Assembly: GCF_003119195.2 (NCBI RefSeq)
Contig: NZ_CP022253.1
Location: forward strand, 2,303,001-2,367,000
Direction: 5' to 3'
DNA from: Azospirillum baldaniorum
Lineage (GTDB): Bacteria; Pseudomonadota; Alphaproteobacteria; Azospirillales; Azospirillaceae
DNA: 64,000 bases
Shown: one piece after another, positions 28,068-38,897 of the stretch
How the letters are laid out: each line of letters begins with the position of its first letter
Numbering within the stretch: position 1 is the stretch's first letter
Made by a program: the position numbers and the translations under genes
The notes under the pieces: model-generated
What the model was told of the DNA's origin: nothing
The model's database searches: none
The model's input: the letters and a program-made list of their open reading frames with translations, nothing else

Positions 28068-28102
28068 GCGCCGCTTTCCGGACCTAGAGGAAAGCGCGCG
28101 CC

Positions 28103-28624
28103 GTGTCCGCATCCATCGCCGCCACCACCGACCGCAAGCCGCTGGTCGGCATCATCATGGGCAGCCAGTCGGACTGGACCACCATGAAGCACGCCGCCGA
28201 GACGCTGACCGCGCTCGGCGTCCCGCACGAGGTCCGGATCGTCTCCGCCCACCGCACCCCGCAGCGTCTGGTCGAGTACGCGACCACCGCCCGCGAGCGC
28301 GGCCTGAAGGTGGTCATCGCCGGTGCCGGCGGCGCGGCCCACCTGCCGGGCATGGCCGCCTCCATGACCCCCCTGCCCGTCTTTGGCGTCCCGGTGGAAA
28401 GCCACGCGCTGAAGGGCATGGACAGCCTGCTGTCGATCGTCCAGATGCCCGGCGGCGTTCCAGTGGGCACGCTGGCCATCGGCAAGGCCGGCGCCATCAA
28501 CGCAGCATTGCTCGCCGGTTCGGTCATCGCCCTGATGGACCCGGCGGTCGCGGAAGCGCTGGACACTTGGCGCGCCCGCCAGACCGCTGCCGTCGCCGAA
28601 GCCCCCGTCGACGAGCCCGCCTGA
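28103..28624 (+). CDS. purE: 5-(carboxyamino)imidazole ribonucleotide mutase
   Basis: The 173-residue class I PurE converts N5-CAIR to CAIR in purine synthesis. The active-site motifs are [20 protein letters not shown] and [10 protein letters not shown], with the [14 protein letters not shown] loop. The start is a GTG at 28103 with GAGG upstream. purK follows after 3 bp, the usual pairing. Confidence 0.97.
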   Translation: MSASIAATTDRKPLVGIIMGSQSDWTTMKHAAETLTALGVPHEVRIVSAHRTPQRLVEYATTARERGLKVVIAGAGGAAHLPGMAASMTPLPVFGVPVESHALKGMDSLLSIVQMPGGVPVGTLAIGKAGAINAALLAGSVIALMDPAVAEALDTWRARQTAAVAEAPVDEPA

Positions 28625-28627
28625 ACC

Positions 28628-29710
28628 ATGGCCCACCGCATCCTTCCGCCCGGCTCGACCATCGGCATGCTCGGCGACGGGCAGCTCGGCCGCATGACCG
28701 CGCTCGCCGCCGCCCGTCTGGGCTACAAGACGCACGTCTACGCGCCGGGATCGGAGAGCAGCCCCGGCGCCCAGGTCGCGGCGGCCGTCACCTCCGCCGG
28801 CTGGGACGACCTCGACGCGCTGGAGGCCTTCGCACGCTCCGTCGATGTGGTGACGCTGGAGTGGGAGAACGTCCCGGTCGGCGTGGTCGAGCATCTCGGC
28901 CGCTTCACCCCCGTCCATCCCGGCGGCAAAGTGCTGTCGGTCGCCCAGGACCGGGTGGAGGAGAAGTCCTTCGTCAACGCGCTGGGCATCGGCACCGCCC
29001 CCTGGCGCGCCGCCCGAAGCGCCGACGAGGTGGCGAAGGCCGTGGCCGAGATCGGCCCGCGCTGCATCCTGAAATCCACCCGCCTCGGCTATGACGGCAA
29101 GGGGCAGGCGCGGATCGAACCGGGCAGCGACCCGGCGGAGGCCTGGGCGGCCATCGGTTCCGACGCTGGCATCGTGGAGGGCTTCGTCTCCTTCACCTGC
29201 GAGGTGTCGGTGATCGTCGCCCGCGGGCTGGATGGCAGCATGGCCGCCTACCCCGCCGTGGAGAACCGGCACAAGGACGGTATCCTCGACACCACCATCG
29301 CCCCGGCCCGCGTTCCGGCGGAGACGGCGGCGGAGGCCGAGCGGGTCGCCCGCCGCATCGCCGAGGCGCTGGACCTCGTCGGCGTGCTGGCGGTGGAGAT
29401 GTTCGTGACTCCGGACGGCGGCGTGCTGGTCAACGAGATGGCGCCGCGCCCGCACAACTCCGGCCACTGGACCATGGACGCCTGCCATTCCTGCCAGTTC
29501 GAGCAGCTCGTCCGCGCCGTCTGCGGCCTGCCGCTCGGCTCGGTGGAACGGGTGGCCGACGCCGAGATGGAGAATCTGATCGGCGCCGACGCGGACCGCT
29601 GGCCGGCGCTGATGGCCGAGCCCGGCGCCCGCCTGCACCTCTACGGCAAGGCCGAGTCCCGTCCGGGCCGCAAGATGGGCCATGTGACCCGGCTCCATCC
29701 CCGCTCCTGA
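28628..29710 (+). CDS. purK: 5-(carboxyamino)imidazole ribonucleotide synthase
   Basis: The 360-residue ATP-grasp enzyme makes N5-CAIR from AIR, bicarbonate and ATP. It shows GMLGDGQLGRMTALAAARLG at the N-terminus, the ATP-grasp segments ILKSTRLGYDGKGQARI and NEMAPRPHNSGHWTMDAC. Co-transcribed with purE and followed by a strong terminator. Confidence 0.97.
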   Translation: MAHRILPPGSTIGMLGDGQLGRMTALAAARLGYKTHVYAPGSESSPGAQVAAAVTSAGWDDLDALEAFARSVDVVTLEWENVPVGVVEHLGRFTPVHPGGKVLSVAQDRVEEKSFVNALGIGTAPWRAARSADEVAKAVAEIGPRCILKSTRLGYDGKGQARIEPGSDPAEAWAAIGSDAGIVEGFVSFTCEVSVIVARGLDGSMAAYPAVENRHKDGILDTTIAPARVPAETAAEAERVARRIAEALDLVGVLAVEMFVTPDGGVLVNEMAPRPHNSGHWTMDACHSCQFEQLVRAVCGLPLGSVERVADAEMENLIGADADRWPALMAEPGARLHLYGKAESRPGRKMGHVTRLHPRS

Positions 29711-29747
29711 CCCTTCCGGTCGATTCTCCGCTTTCGATCATCGCTGC

Positions 29748-29787
29748 GGGCCGTTTCCTGTTCAGAAACGGCCCGTCGTCGTTTTTT
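29748..29787 (+). terminator. Rho-independent terminator of purEK
   Basis: A perfect 10-bp stem (GGGCCGTTTC / GAAACGGCCC, 29748-29757 and 29765-29774) with a 7-nt loop is followed by a T tract at 29782-29788. Confidence 0.85.
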
Positions 29788-29939
29788 TCTCGCGGCGGGT
29801 GCGATAATCCGGCGCGGCTCAAAACCATATTTCTCTTTAAATCATTGAAAATTCTAGGTTCCGAATTTTTCTTCGGAATGGCGGGGCAAATCTTGCCGCT
29901 TTTTTCAGAGCGGGAACACGGCTAGTCTCCATTCAATGA

Positions 29940-31700
29940 ATGACGCAATTCGATAAACTTTTTCTCAATTTCGGGCTATTGCCGATGCAGCTTGCGCATG
30001 ACTCGATCAGACGCCCGGTGCCGCAGACCAGCACGCAGGTCCGACGCCCGTCGCACCGCGAGCGCGACCGCTTCGTCGGCTTCGCCTTCGCCGCCGCGGA
30101 TCTGCTGATCGAGACCGACGCGCGGGGCACCATCCTGTTCAGCGCGGGGGCGCGCTGCCGCCTGACCGAAGGCGACGTGGCGGGCTTGGTCGGCAGCAAC
30201 CTGCTCGACGTCGTGGCGCCCAACGACCGCAAGTACGTCACCGTCCTGTTCAAGCGCATCCAGGACAAGGGCCGCATCAAGCCGGCGCGCGTGGTCTTCC
30301 AGGGCTGCGACGGCAACCGCTTTCCGGCGCTGCTCGGCGGCTGCCGGCTCGACTCCTGCCCCGGCTCGCTGTTCCTGACCGTGCTGCTGGCCTCCGGCCC
30401 GCGCAACACGAACGAGGCGTTGGCCGCCGCCGGCCAGCTTCTCGACGGCAACGCCTTCAGCCACATCCTGGAGGACCGCATCCTCAAGGCGCGGGAGAAG
30501 GGGCTGGACAACGCCCTGACCCTGCTGCTGATCGACGGCCTGCAATCGATGGTCGACGCCCTGCCCGAAGGGGCGGCGAGCGAGGTGATGCAGGGGATCG
30601 AGGCCTATCTGCGGGCGATCTCCGCCAACGGCGACAGCGCCGGGCAACTGGCCACCGACCGCTACGGCATCGTCCACGCCTCCGACATCGACGGGCAGGA
30701 GGTGCAGGACCACATCACCCAGATCATCCAGAGCGTCGGCGGCGAGCTGCCCGGCGGCATCCGCACCTGGTCGCTGGACGTGTCGGACGAGCGGCTGGAC
30801 CCCGCCGACGCGGCGCGCGCGCTGGTCTACACGGTGCAGGCCTTCGCGTCGGCCCAGGGCGGCGAGTTCACCATCTCCAGCCTGGAGGACGGCGCCAAGC
30901 GCATGCTCTCCGACGCGGTGGACCGCATCGGCCGGCTGCGCGCGACCATCGAGAAGCGCGACTTCTTCGTCGTCTACCAGCCCATCGTCGACATCGGAAC
31001 GCGGACCGTCCATCATCTCGAGGCGCTGACGCGGGTGGAGGGCATGCCGTCCCCGGCGGACTTCATCACCTTCGCCGAAGATGTCGGGCTGATCTACGAT
31101 TTCGACCTTCTGCTGACGCAGTCGGTGCTGGACACCATGCACGCCCACCGCAAGGAACCGACCCTGCCGGACGTGGCGATCAACCTGTCCGCCAAGACGC
31201 TGATGAGTCCGATCTTCCTGCGCCAGTTCCTGGCGGTGACCGAGCCCTACGGCGAGCTGGCCCGCAAGCTGCTGGTCGAAGTGACGGAGACCGTCGTCGT
31301 CACCGACATCGCCAAGCTGAACGAGGTTCTGCAGAAGCTGCGCGCCGCCGGGTTCCGCATCTGCCTGGACGACGTCGGGGCCGGTTCGACCTCCTTCCAG
31401 TCGCTCTACGGCATCCAGGCCGACTTCGCCAAGATCGACGGGCATTTCGTTCGCGGCGCCGTGAACAACGGCCGCGACATGGCGATGCTGCGCTCCATCG
31501 TCGACGTGTGCGGCCAGCTCGGCCTCGGGCTGATCGGGGAGCAGGTGGAGGGGCCGGAGCACGCGCAGCTTCTGACGGAGCTGGGGGTACCGCTGGCGCA
31601 GGGCTATCTCTACAGCCGCCCATCCCGCGACTTCGCCTATTTCGCCAAGGATTGGGCGAAGATGGCCGGCACGGGCGGCAAGGTCCTCAGGAAGGGCTGA
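29940..31700 (+). CDS. PAS-EAL domain cyclic di-GMP phosphodiesterase
   Basis: The 586-residue soluble protein has a PAS domain (about 46-155), a middle region of about 170 residues in the place of a GGDEF domain but without a GGDEF motif, and a C-terminal EAL domain (about 330-575). Catalytic residues look intact: EAL at 361-363, INLSA, EVTET, LDDVGAG, KIDG, EQVE and QGYLYSRP. Cyclic di-GMP hydrolysis to pGpG is therefore expected, sensed through PAS; the ligand is unknown. An alternative start at 29985 removes 15 residues. It is preceded by AT-rich DNA after the purK terminator. Confidence 0.9.
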   Translation: MTQFDKLFLNFGLLPMQLAHDSIRRPVPQTSTQVRRPSHRERDRFVGFAFAAADLLIETDARGTILFSAGARCRLTEGDVAGLVGSNLLDVVAPNDRKYVTVLFKRIQDKGRIKPARVVFQGCDGNRFPALLGGCRLDSCPGSLFLTVLLASGPRNTNEALAAAGQLLDGNAFSHILEDRILKAREKGLDNALTLLLIDGLQSMVDALPEGAASEVMQGIEAYLRAISANGDSAGQLATDRYGIVHASDIDGQEVQDHITQIIQSVGGELPGGIRTWSLDVSDERLDPADAARALVYTVQAFASAQGGEFTISSLEDGAKRMLSDAVDRIGRLRATIEKRDFFVVYQPIVDIGTRTVHHLEALTRVEGMPSPADFITFAEDVGLIYDFDLLLTQSVLDTMHAHRKEPTLPDVAINLSAKTLMSPIFLRQFLAVTEPYGELARKLLVEVTETVVVTDIAKLNEVLQKLRAAGFRICLDDVGAGSTSFQSLYGIQADFAKIDGHFVRGAVNNGRDMAMLRSIVDVCGQLGLGLIGEQVEGPEHAQLLTELGVPLAQGYLYSRPSRDFAYFAKDWAKMAGTGGKVLRKG

Positions 31701-31744
31701 CGCGCGGCGGGAAGCGGCCGGCCCTGTCCGGCGTCGGGCCGGCG

Positions 31745-31921
31745 TCAGGCCAGCTCGTGCGCGGCGTCGATGAAGTGGCGCGCCTGATCGAGCAGCTCGC
31801 GGTTGCGGTCCATGAATTCCTTGGCGGCGCCGCAGGCCCCCGGACGCAGCCGCACTTCCGAGAGAAGCCGCTCCGCCTCGTCCAGCGAATTCAAGACCGA
31901 TACCGCCGTGTCGATGTCCAT
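31745..31921 (-). CDS. Small helical protein of unknown function
   Basis: The 58-residue protein starts MDIDTAVSVLNSLDEAERLL and has two predicted amphipathic helices with one cysteine. No family recognised. It is convergent with the EAL gene and separated from it by 44 bp. The codon pattern (GC-rich third positions) supports coding. Confidence 0.6.
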   Translation of the reverse strand: MDIDTAVSVLNSLDEAERLLSEVRLRPGACGAAKEFMDRNRELLDQARHFIDAAHELA

Positions 31922-32064
31922 GGCCAACCCCCTCAAGCGTGGCGTGCTGCACCGCACGCGTTCATCAGGCGGCTATGACAAAAGCATTAATTTGCGCTGC
32001 AGCGTATTGGCCATAACGTCGCAGATTTAGAACATTTTAACATATTTATCGCCAAAAACGTGCA

Positions 32065-32796
32065 TCATGGCCGTTTGCGTTTCTCCAGCGCATCCGCCTG
32101 TACGCGGATGACCTTCTCCGTCGCGGAGAAGCCCTGCCGGCGGGTCAGGACGACGATCACCGCCGCGGTGGACACCATGAAGAACCAGGGGCCGAGCATC
32201 CAGGCCAGCGCCGCCATGGCGAAGTAATAGGCGCGCATGCCGCCGTTCAGCGCCTTGACGGCCAGCGTCATGGCGGCGGCGATGCTGTCCGCCATCGCCG
32301 TCTTCTCCTCCGCCGGGACCGGTGGCAACGGGGCGGAGCCGATCAGGGCGCAGCAGTAATTGTACTGGCGCAACGCCCAAGTGAATTTGAAGAAGCCGAA
32401 GGTGAAGATCGCCACGAGCAGCAGCATCTTCAGCTCGAAGAACTCACGCGTGGTCTGCACCGTGAAGGACAGCGTGCCGACCAGCTTGTGGGCGTTCTCC
32501 ACCGCGCCGAAGGCGCCGACCAGACCGGCCAGCACCAGCATGTTCGTGCTGGCGAAGAAGGTGCAGCTCTGCATCGTGTGGCCGACGAGCTGTGAATCCA
32601 TGATGCGGTTGTCGCGCTCCAGCATCCGCTCCATCCAGTGGCGGCGCACCTTCTTCAGATGCTGGTTGACGACCATGCGCCCGCCCAGCATGTGGTCCTG
32701 GATCAGCGTGAAGCCCGCCCAGCAGGCGAGGAACCACAGGAAGGCAACGGTGTCGAGGACGGTGATGTCGGGCGTCACGGGCGGACACTCTGGCAC
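32065..32796 (-). CDS. DUF599 family membrane protein
   Basis: The 243-residue protein has four or five transmembrane segments. It contains RRHWMERMLERDNRIMDSQL then FFASTNMLVLAGL and KFTWALRQYNYC, all typical of DUF599, whose function is unknown. The start is a GTG at 32796 or 32778; neither has a clear ribosome site. It lies downstream of the RHH gene and fumC on the same strand. Confidence 0.85.
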   Translation of the reverse strand: MPECPPVTPDITVLDTVAFLWFLACWAGFTLIQDHMLGGRMVVNQHLKKVRRHWMERMLERDNRIMDSQLVGHTMQSCTFFASTNMLVLAGLVGAFGAVENAHKLVGTLSFTVQTTREFFELKMLLLVAIFTFGFFKFTWALRQYNYCCALIGSAPLPPVPAEEKTAMADSIAAAMTLAVKALNGGMRAYYFAMAALAWMLGPWFFMVSTAAVIVVLTRRQGFSATEKVIRVQADALEKRKRP

Positions 32797-32882
32797 GGGG
32801 GGAAGGGGTCGGTCCGGCGCAAGGGTGTAGCCGTCCTCCCGCCGGCTGTCCAGGGGCGCCCCGGCGAGGGTTTCGGGTGCCC

Positions 32883-33086
32883 CTACCCCCGCCCCTGCAC
32901 CGCGTTCAGCACATGGACCCGGATCGCGCTCGACAGGTTGCCGCTGCGGGTCGAATCGATCTCCTCGATCAGCGCGTTGACCGACATGCCCCGCGCCTGC
33001 GCAAGGCCCTTCAGCGCCTCCCAGAATTCCTCTTCCAGGGAGACGCTGGTCGGGTGCCCGGCGATGAGGACGGAGCGCTTCTTCAT
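32883..33086 (-). CDS. Ribbon-helix-helix domain protein
   Basis: The 67-residue protein begins MKKRSVLIAGHPTSVSLEEE and continues through ARGMSVNALIEEID, the RHH_4 pattern: an N-terminal beta-strand with basic residues and two helices. Such proteins bind DNA as dimers or act as small regulators. It lies 19 bp after fumC, so may be co-transcribed. No partner toxin gene is next to it. Confidence 0.85.
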   Translation of the reverse strand: MKKRSVLIAGHPTSVSLEEEFWEALKGLAQARGMSVNALIEEIDSTRSGNLSSAIRVHVLNAVQGRG

Positions 33087-33105
33087 GGACGGCGCGTGGC
33101 CCCGG

Positions 33106-34506
<1,401 letters not shown>

Positions 34507-34740
34507 GGTCAGGTCCTCGTCGGTTCGAACATCGTTCCGGTCAGCGAATTTTTTCCCGAATCGCCCGCCGGGCAAGGGGAATCAACGCGGAATCCCCTTT
34601 GGGCAAGGGTCCGGCCGAATTTGTTCTTGTTGCGTTCCGTTTCCTGCGTTACCGTTTCTGCGTCACCGGCCCCATCACCCCCATCCTGCCCCCCATCCCG
34701 CCCCCATCCCGCTGCCCCTCTCCAGCCCTGGGAGATTCGA

Positions 34741-34995
34741 ATGAGCGACTTCGCCATGGACCATGTCCGCGCCTTCATCGCCAAGACCCGCGTCGCCGAG
34801 ATGACGGCGAAGGGCTGGCGTGTGGTCGGCCCCGGCGAGGAAGGCTCCCTGCTGATGGAAGGGCCGCAGCTTGGCGGCGCGCCGCTGCGCCTGTCGGCCT
34901 TGGTCAACGACCTGTTCGACGATCTGGTCGCCCAGGCCTTGGAGCGCGCCGACCGCATGGACCGCGCCGCGGGCCGGCTGCCGCGCGCCGCGTAA
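34741..34995 (+). CDS. Small protein of unknown function
   Basis: The 84-residue protein begins MSDFAMDHVRAFIAKTRVAE and contains GWRVVGPGEEGSLLMEGP and a C-terminal helix rich in Ala and Arg. No signal peptide, no family recognised. A GGGAG ribosome site lies 8 bp upstream. It is divergent from fumC. Confidence 0.65.
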   Translation: MSDFAMDHVRAFIAKTRVAEMTAKGWRVVGPGEEGSLLMEGPQLGGAPLRLSALVNDLFDDLVAQALERADRMDRAAGRLPRAA

Positions 34996-35364
34996 GGAGC
35001 TACGCCCGGCGCACCGGGCCCTGCAAAGGATGTACTCCGCCCGGCGGGACGGCCTGTTAACGCCCCGCCGTGGCGGCTTAAGGCTTGCGGACGCCGCCGT
35101 TAAGGCTCCGCCTCCCTCCCGCCTATGCCGGTCCGGTCGCTACGACCTTCGACGGAAGTCCTTGAAAAGTCTCACAGCCTCAGAAAATCGCCCGCCTGTT
35201 TAAAGAAAAGTGGTAATCCTTACGGGTAAAAGCTCCCTATATTTGTCGGTCGCGGGATTACCCCTCAAGACACCAGCCCCGCAGAGCCCCCGTTAGTAAG
35301 TCGTTAACCGGGACATGGCCAAATAGAGACATCACGAACACACAAGACAAAACGGAGTTTTAAA
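34996..35364. other. Intergenic region with a candidate CtrA-type site
   Basis: This 369-bp gap has no convincing gene. It contains short inverted GC-rich stretches up to 35120, and AT-richer sequence beyond 35190 with TTAG-N7-TTAAC at 35293-35308, one base off the CtrA consensus TTAA-N7-TTAA. This lies about 57 bp before the next small gene. Confidence 0.45.
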
Positions 35365-35580
35365 ATGCTGATCGCCACCACCACCGAACAGATTACCTCG
35401 TCCTCTCGCGTTCACATCGCCCTGGTCGATGAGTTCATCCAGCTGGCGCTGAACCGGATCGACGGCCAGAACGACCCCTTCGTCCGCGAAAGCCTCGCCG
35501 ACCTGCTGTCCACCCTGCGCGAGGAGCGGTCCGGCTACCTGGACCTGCTGAACGCCGCGATGCCGGCCAAGGCCGCCTGA
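35365..35580 (+). CDS. Small protein of unknown function
   Basis: The 71-residue protein (MLIATTTEQITSSSRVHIAL start; then EFIQLALNRIDGQNDPFVRE) is mostly helical and acidic, with no cysteine, signal peptide or known family. The ribosome site CGGAG is 9 bp upstream. A CtrA-like site precedes it. Confidence 0.65.
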   Translation: MLIATTTEQITSSSRVHIALVDEFIQLALNRIDGQNDPFVRESLADLLSTLREERSGYLDLLNAAMPAKAA

Positions 35581-35687
35581 GGGTCCCGCAGGACCAAGGC
35601 ATAAGTACCGCGTGGTGGCGATGAGGTCGGGGCCATGAACACGCCCCGACCGTCAGCCCACCGGAACAGAACAGCGCTTTCGTTCCC

Positions 35688-36179
35688 TCACACCTCATCC
35701 GCCTGCGCGGCCAGTGCCGCGATCGCATCGCCGGTGAGACGGTAGGGAAGCCACTCCTCCATTTGTTTGAAGCCGATGCGCAGATAGAAATCGCGCGCCG
35801 GGTTCCAGTGCAGCACATTCAGGTCGACACGGCGGCAGCCCCGCTCGTCCGCCAGTTTCGCCACCGTCGCCAGCAGCTTGCGGCCCACGCCATAGCGCCG
35901 CGCGTCCGGGGTGACGTAGAGATCCTCCACGAACAGGCCGGCCCGCCCTTCCCAGGTGGAATAGTTGCGGAAGCACAGCGCGAAGCCGACGGGCTCCCCG
36001 TCCAGTTCGGCGATCAGCGCCTCGAACACCGGACGCTCGCCCCAGCCGTCGCGCCGGAAGTCCGCCTCGCTCGCCTTCACGGCGTGGGGTTCGTTTTCGA
36101 ACTCGGCGAGTTCCCGGACGAAGCGGAGGATGGTCGGGCAATCGGCCTCGACGGCCGGACGGACGGTCACGGTGGGCAT
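35688..36179 (-). CDS. GNAT acetyltransferase, diamine/SSAT-like
   Basis: The 163-residue protein starts MPTVTVRPAVEADCPTILRF and contains GLFVEDLYVTPDARRYGVG (a spermidine/spermine acetyltransferase signature) and VLHWNPARDFYLRIGFKQM. Members acetylate polyamines or amino acids such as thialysine. The start at 36179 is where homology begins; the frame runs to 36248. Confidence 0.88.
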   Translation of the reverse strand: MPTVTVRPAVEADCPTILRFVRELAEFENEPHAVKASEADFRRDGWGERPVFEALIAELDGEPVGFALCFRNYSTWEGRAGLFVEDLYVTPDARRYGVGRKLLATVAKLADERGCRRVDLNVLHWNPARDFYLRIGFKQMEEWLPYRLTGDAIAALAAQADEV

Positions 36180-36277
36180 GGCAACTCCAGGTCTCACGAT
36201 GGCGCGACGATAGCCGCGCCGGCCATACGGCAACAACCGCTTTGCCATCGCCCCTGGGCGGGCCTAGGCTGCGCGCC

Positions 36278-37402
36278 ATGCGGGACATCCAGACCATCGG
36301 CCAGACCATCGGCGGCTTTTCCATCCGCGAAGCCCGGCCCGGCGAGCGCCACGCCCTGCTGGCCCTGGTCGCGCGGATCGACGCGGAAAGCGATTTCCTG
36401 CTGCGCGAGCCCGGCGAGCGGCCCTTCTGGGCGCGCGACCTCGCCGCCTTCCAGGCGTCCGGCAACTCCACCATCTTCGTCGCCGAGGCCGCCGGCAATC
36501 ATCCCGCGGACCTTGTCGGCTATCTCAGCGCCCATGGCGGGCGGTTCCGCCGCAACCGCGGCGCGGTGACCCTGGCGGTCGGGGTGCGGCGCGACTGGAA
36601 CGGGCGCGGCGTCGCCACCGCGCTGTTCGCCGCGGCGGAGAGCTGGGCGCGGCGGACCGGCGCGCACCGGCTGGAACTCACCGTGGCCGAGAGCAACAGC
36701 CGCGCCCTGTCCCTTTACGAACGGCTCGGCTTCCTCGACGAGGGGCTGATGCGCGACGTCCTGCGCGTCAACGGCGCGTGGCGCAGCGAGCGGCTGATGG
36801 GCAAGATCATCGGGGCGGACGGCGTTCCGGAATGGCCCGCTCCGGCCTCCGACCCGACCGTCGAGGCGCCGCCCCAGGCGCGGATCGGACGGCTGGAGAT
36901 CCGCCCCGCCCTGCCGGCGGACGCCGCCGCCTACCTCGCCTACGACCACGCGGTGCGGAGCGAAACCCACTTCCTGATGCGCAGCGCCGCCGAATCCCTG
37001 CCGGACGTCGCGGCGGCCCGGCGTTTCCTCGCCGAACAGAGGATCGGCGACCGGACGGCCACTCTGCTGGCGATCGCGGACGGGGCCATCGCCGGGTCGC
37101 TGTCGCTGTGGACCGGCGCCTACGCCCGCACCGCGCACGAGGCCGCTCTGGGGCTGGCGGTGCGCCGGGACTTCTGGGCGATGGGCGTCGGCGGACGCCT
37201 GATCGCCGCGGCCGACCTCTGGGTGCGCGCACGGCGGCTGCACCGGCTGTCGCTCTGGGTGTTCGGCCACAACGGCCGCGCCCGGCGCTTCTACGCCAGG
37301 CACGGCTTCCAGGAGGAGGCGGTGGCCCGCCGCCACAGCCTGATCGACGGGCGGCTGGCCGACCAGCTGTCGATGGCCAAGCTCTATGGAGCCAAGCCGT
37401 AA
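36278..37402 (+). CDS. Tandem-GNAT acetyltransferase fusion
   Basis: The 374-residue protein carries two complete GNAT domains. The first (about residues 12-180) shows LAVGVRRDWNGRGVATALFA and AESNSRALSLYERLGF. The second (about 210-370) shows GLAVRRDFWAMGVGGRLIA and GHNGRARRFYARHGFQEEA. Each domain has an acetyl-CoA loop, so both may be active. Substrate unknown. The ATG at 36278 is chosen over 36242 because domain homology begins just after it. Confidence 0.85.
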   Translation: MRDIQTIGQTIGGFSIREARPGERHALLALVARIDAESDFLLREPGERPFWARDLAAFQASGNSTIFVAEAAGNHPADLVGYLSAHGGRFRRNRGAVTLAVGVRRDWNGRGVATALFAAAESWARRTGAHRLELTVAESNSRALSLYERLGFLDEGLMRDVLRVNGAWRSERLMGKIIGADGVPEWPAPASDPTVEAPPQARIGRLEIRPALPADAAAYLAYDHAVRSETHFLMRSAAESLPDVAAARRFLAEQRIGDRTATLLAIADGAIAGSLSLWTGAYARTAHEAALGLAVRRDFWAMGVGGRLIAAADLWVRARRLHRLSLWVFGHNGRARRFYARHGFQEEAVARRHSLIDGRLADQLSMAKLYGAKP

Positions 37403-37413
37403 AGGAAGGGGCG

Positions 37414-38496
37414 CTACGCCACCCCCGCCGCTGCCGCCGTCCCTCCCGCGACCAGTTCCTCGAACCGCGCCAGATAGCGTTCCGTCATGCCGTCCAGCGA
37501 GTAGCGGGCGCGGGCGACGGCGCGGCAGGCGTCGGGGTCCAGTCCCTCGCAGTCCTCGATGGCGCGGGCCATCTCCTCGGCGTCCTTGACCAGGAAGCCG
37601 GTGACCCCCGGTTCAACGAGGTCGGCCAGGGCTCCGGTCGGGAAGGCCACCACCGGGGTGCCGCAGGCCAGCGCCTCCAGCGCCGCGACGGGGGTCGGCT
37701 CCGACATCAGGCTGGGCGCCAGCAGGCAGCGCGCCGCCCCCAGCATCCAGCGCTTGCGCCCGAAGCCGATCCGCCCGAGGAAGCGGCGCTTGGGGTCCAG
37801 CCGGGGCCGGATCTCCTCCTGGAGGTAGCGCTGCTCCTCCGCGCCGCGGGACAGGCCGCCGCAGAGAAGAAGCTGCATGTCGATCTGCCGCGCCGCGTCG
37901 AGCGCGATGTGGAAGCCCATCTCCGGCTCGATGTCGCCCAGGCACACGGCGAAGCGGCGCTTCGGCACGCGGATGTGCAGGCGGTCCACCGCCACCCCGA
38001 TCTCCAGCGGCGGCAACAGGGTCAGCTCCGGCGAGGCCCCCCGCACCTGAGCGGCGGACACCGGCTGGAGGTGCAGTTTCGCCCGCCGCGACGTCAGTGC
38101 CTCCCGCCGGTAGCGATCCAGCGGCTCGTAGAGCGTCGCCAGGACCGGCACGTCCTGCGGCGGCAGCAGGGCGTCGAAGTCCCGGACATGGATGTGGACG
38201 AGGTCGGGTGCGTGGTCCTCCACCGCCCCGGCGACCACGGTGGCGACGCGCCTCAGAACGGCGGCCTGCGCCCGCTCGTCCGGCGCCTGCCCATGCGCCC
38301 CGCCATGGACGCGCGCCAGCGGGATCAGCGTCCCGGCCACCGCCGAATCCTCCGGCGCGATGACGACCGAACGGTGCCCGGCGCGCACCAGGGCGGCGTC
38401 GATGGCGCCGGACACCTGCTCCGCCGTGCCTTCGTTCTCCGGATCGGCGCCGATCGGGGCAAAGGGCGACGCCACGGTGAGAATGGTCAATGCCAT
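37414..38496 (-). CDS. Glycosyltransferase family 4
   Basis: The 360-residue protein has a GT-B fold: an N-terminal TVASPFAPIGADPENEGTAE stretch and a C-terminal donor-binding region with LAPSLMSEPTPVAALEALAC, GTPVVAFPTGALADLV and GVTGFLVKDAEEM. The glutamate pair of GT4 (EPTPVAALE) is present. The sugar donor and acceptor are unknown. It is 400 bp from the next glycosyltransferase gene on the same strand, so probably a separate unit. Confidence 0.88.
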   Translation of the reverse strand: MALTILTVASPFAPIGADPENEGTAEQVSGAIDAALVRAGHRSVVIAPEDSAVAGTLIPLARVHGGAHGQAPDERAQAAVLRRVATVVAGAVEDHAPDLVHIHVRDFDALLPPQDVPVLATLYEPLDRYRREALTSRRAKLHLQPVSAAQVRGASPELTLLPPLEIGVAVDRLHIRVPKRRFAVCLGDIEPEMGFHIALDAARQIDMQLLLCGGLSRGAEEQRYLQEEIRPRLDPKRRFLGRIGFGRKRWMLGAARCLLAPSLMSEPTPVAALEALACGTPVVAFPTGALADLVEPGVTGFLVKDAEEMARAIEDCEGLDPDACRAVARARYSLDGMTERYLARFEELVAGGTAAAAGVA

Positions 38497-38897
38497 CGCG
38501 GCGCCTCCAGGAAAGGAAGGCCTGAAAGGGCGCCGACGCTCGGGTGACGTTCTCCTGCCGGGCTGTTCCTACGCTTCACCGCTTCGTTCATCCCATGTCC
38601 CTGTGGTGTTATTCATTGGAACTTATTGTCTGACGCACGCCCTTCTTTCTCTCCGACATCTTGGCGGCCCGGAGAACAGCCGGAATCGGGACAGTCCTGC
38701 CGCGATAGCCCCCTCTTTGTTTTCTACGAAAAAGGGCTTCCGGTAACCGGGGTATTGGAAGTGGATCGACTCGCGGAAGGGATAGCCGTCCTGCACCGGA
38801 TTGCCGACCTCGGAACCGGGAACCCGACCGGACGGCCAGAGCGCCCAGGGCGGCTTACTTCCAACAGAGGCGAGCCGGGCAACCGGGGAACATCGGA
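38497..38897. other. Intergenic region without a recognised gene
   Basis: The 401-bp gap between two reverse-strand glycosyltransferase genes has lower GC in its first half (38580-38750). A reverse-strand frame of 92 codons (38623-38901) has no ribosome site or recognisable family, so no gene is called. No clear terminator was found. Confidence 0.4.
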
